Below are positions 45,784 to 47,662 of a stretch of 47,662 nucleotides of DNA, in pieces. Position 1 is the first letter of the stretch, and each line of letters opens with the position of its first letter. The notes beneath the pieces were generated by a model. It saw only the letters and a program-made list of their open reading frames with translations, did no database searches and was not told the DNA's origin. The position numbers and the translations under genes are program-made. Source of the DNA: Lojkania enalia. Lineage: Eukaryota; Ascomycota; Dothideomycetes; Pleosporales. The stretch covers positions 17,232 through 64,893 of the forward strand of contig ML986817.1 in the NCBI GenBank assembly GCA_010094045.1, given 5' to 3'.

Positions 45784-46302
45784 TCATTTTCCCATGAATG
45801 ATGAATGATGATTTTGCGGTTTATGATTCTGGATATGGGTTACTATCGTCGTATTCAATATATTGATGGCCGCGCCGGTTCGGATCGAATCTTCATGGAA
45901 GTTGACCGCAGGTCAGACCCTATCACTGCGGCATACCGATTTATTCACGGCTTGTGATAAAATATGAGCAGGTACACTCATTTCTACACACCCTTGATTG
46001 CGAGTACCCCTCTGCAGGTAAATCGTGTTGCTATTTTGATTGAAATTCGATTAAAAGTAGCGGGCTCTACTATACTAAACGTACTAATATCGATTGTCTT
46101 TCTAAATTGTTACGCCGGGATTTACGCGAGATATAATGCCTAAGAGCGATTACGTGCCTACCGGTACTTCTAGAGGGTTTGTAAAGGAAGTACGCTGGTA
46201 GTATATAAGAAGGATATTTAAATTGACTATAAAATGCTAAATAAGTAGGAGTTGTAAGGTTATTTAAAATACAATTTACTTTTACTATAAGTTGTACTTA
46301 TA
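45784..46302. other. Gene C 3' region grading into AT-rich DNA
   Basis: The first 250 bases have normal composition and hold the end of the gene C transcript. From about 46,030 the sequence becomes TA-rich like the transposon blocks. No gene is seen. The TA at 46301-46302 is the apparent target duplication of the next element. Confidence 0.5.
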
Positions 46303-47662
46303 ACGTACCTTATAAGCGAGCGGCCCATACAAGCGAGCGGTCCACCCCATCACCAAAACGCGACACCTGAGCTTTCAACGACAATGCAACGACGAAACAA
46401 TAAGAATACAGCCCAAAACGAGAATCAAGTAAACTTAGCCCTCTCAGCTACTAAAAGAGGCCAAATAAATAGCGAAAGACGCGCTGCTTTAATATTTAAT
46501 ATAATTCAAACGACTGTATACTAATAATATACTAGAATCCGCTTACAGCGCGATTATAAGCCTAACTCGAAGAGACTAACAAAACCTAAAGAGGAGGTTA
46601 TTATCTAATATATACTTAACCTAGATTTATAAGGATTTGCGCCTACCTTAGCTACTATATAAGATATAGCTAATAGCTTACTTGCTAAGTACGGTATAAA
46701 CTAAATTAGTATATATTAGCCTAGGAACTTTATTAGACGTACTTTTAAGCTTAAAACACGCCTAAATTAGTCTTATAATTACTAGAAAGCTCTATACGAA
46801 GATTCTAAGATAATTAAAGGCTAGTTTAAGCTTATATAGTATATTAAGGAGAAGTATAGTATTATAGATAAGAATATATACAACTTTAATAAATCTAGCT
46901 TTTAAATAGGTATTATTTTATTATAACTAGTTATTATAGATATAGAGAAATATAATTAATTAAAGGTAATTTAATTAGATAATTATAAATAGATTTTAGT
47001 AATTTAGGAGATTAATACTACTAGCTAAACGCTTCTACCCTTTATTATTATTACTAGCTACTACTATCTCTCTACCTAGTATAAAGGCGATAATATACCT
47101 AAGAACTAGGCTATTATAGTTAGTAAGAATAGTTAGATAATAAATAAACTCGGTATTAAGTAGTTAAAGTACTTTTATAGGTATATAAAAGATTGTATAA
47201 TAGGCGCGCGTTAACTACTAATCTTTAATAGCTATAATAGTTATAACTCGCTTAATTTCTAGAAACTTTATAAGGAATAGGGTATTATTCTACTCTATAT
47301 ACTAGCTTATTTATTACACCTATTATAACTACTAAATATAGACTACTTTTTACTATTAAAGCGTATATATAGAAATTAGATCTTAGTCTTAATATATAAT
47401 TATATTAACTATATTATAAAACTTAAGTTCTTTCTAGCCTTTAAAACTACTTTTAATATATTAATTATAAAGGATAATATCTATATAAGTTTTTAAGGAG
47501 CTGGTTTAATCCTATTTAATTTAGAAGTAGTACTTTAAAAACTTAATATAAAGTTTTATATACTAATACTACTAGTATAAAATAATACCCTATAGAAAGT
47601 AAAAATACTAAGTAATATACGCGAGCTAGAAGCTTAATTAATATTAATTTGTAATTAAATTT
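46303..47662 (+). mobile_element. Fot1/pogo-type transposon, RIP-degraded, 3' end outside window
   Basis: It begins ACGTACCTTATAAG directly after TA and carries two tandem AAGCGAGCGG-type units, like the lone terminal repeat at 16282-16334. A transposase relic starts with ATG at 46384 and stops after 46 codons. Read on, it shows RNFIRRTFKLKTRLN near 46,725-46,770 and IYNFNKSSF near 46,875-46,900, the first catalytic block with Asp and Glu changed. Near 47,220 comes LIFNSYNSYNS, where the second Asp is also changed. It is a related but different family from the element at 13367-15228, judging by its terminal repeat. The first 160 bases are much less mutated than the rest. Confidence 0.82.

Overview
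The window reads as an accessory or subtelomere-like region of a filamentous ascomycete (Pezizomycotina). Two blocks (about 1-17,370 and 46,030-47,662) are extremely TA-rich transposon debris with stop codons throughout, the mark of repeat-induced point mutation (RIP). Between them is a normal-composition gene island (about 17,500-46,000) whose genes have short introns (44-76 bp) with fungal branch sites (CTAAC, CTGAC, CTAAT).

Left block: a 5'-cut Ty3/gypsy element on + (1-3827), a fragment of an unnamed repeat 'X' (3828-4242), a truncated gypsy copy on - (4243-6071), a complete two-LTR gypsy copy on - (6072-13217), a complete Fot1/pogo transposon with long TIRs and a TA duplication (13367-15228), unassigned AT-rich DNA, a second pogo-type TIR, repeat X again in inverse orientation, and a LINE tail ending in (AAATC)n at 17,508. 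Right block: the 5' part of another Fot1/pogo element from 46303.

Gene island, left part: an SGNH-hydrolase-like protein, a secreted dipeptidyl-peptidase IV, a dead GH18 chitinase with chitin-binding repeats, and a secreted S10 serine carboxypeptidase with an EF-hand-like N-terminal insert. This looks like a set of extracellular hydrolases, one of them already lost.

Gene island, right part, and the most interesting: three giant proteins of unknown function, called here A (about 1,206 aa, -, 29831-33572), B (1,372 aa, -, 35493-39703) and C (1,670 aa, +, 40620-45783), plus a four-helix membrane protein (34172-35053) between A and B. C carries what I recognise as a DUF6603 region, a family with no assigned function that I know mainly from bacteria. 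B and C diverge from one 916-bp intergenic region holding an 18-bp perfect palindrome; A and the membrane protein diverge from a 599-bp one. A, B and C show no signal peptide, no obvious catalytic motif and no NRPS/PKS context. I read them as a candidate undescribed multi-protein system, possibly of bacterial ancestry. That is inference from layout, size and the DUF6603 call. A has a one-base frame problem between its second and third coding segments. No tRNA, rRNA or CRISPR was seen.
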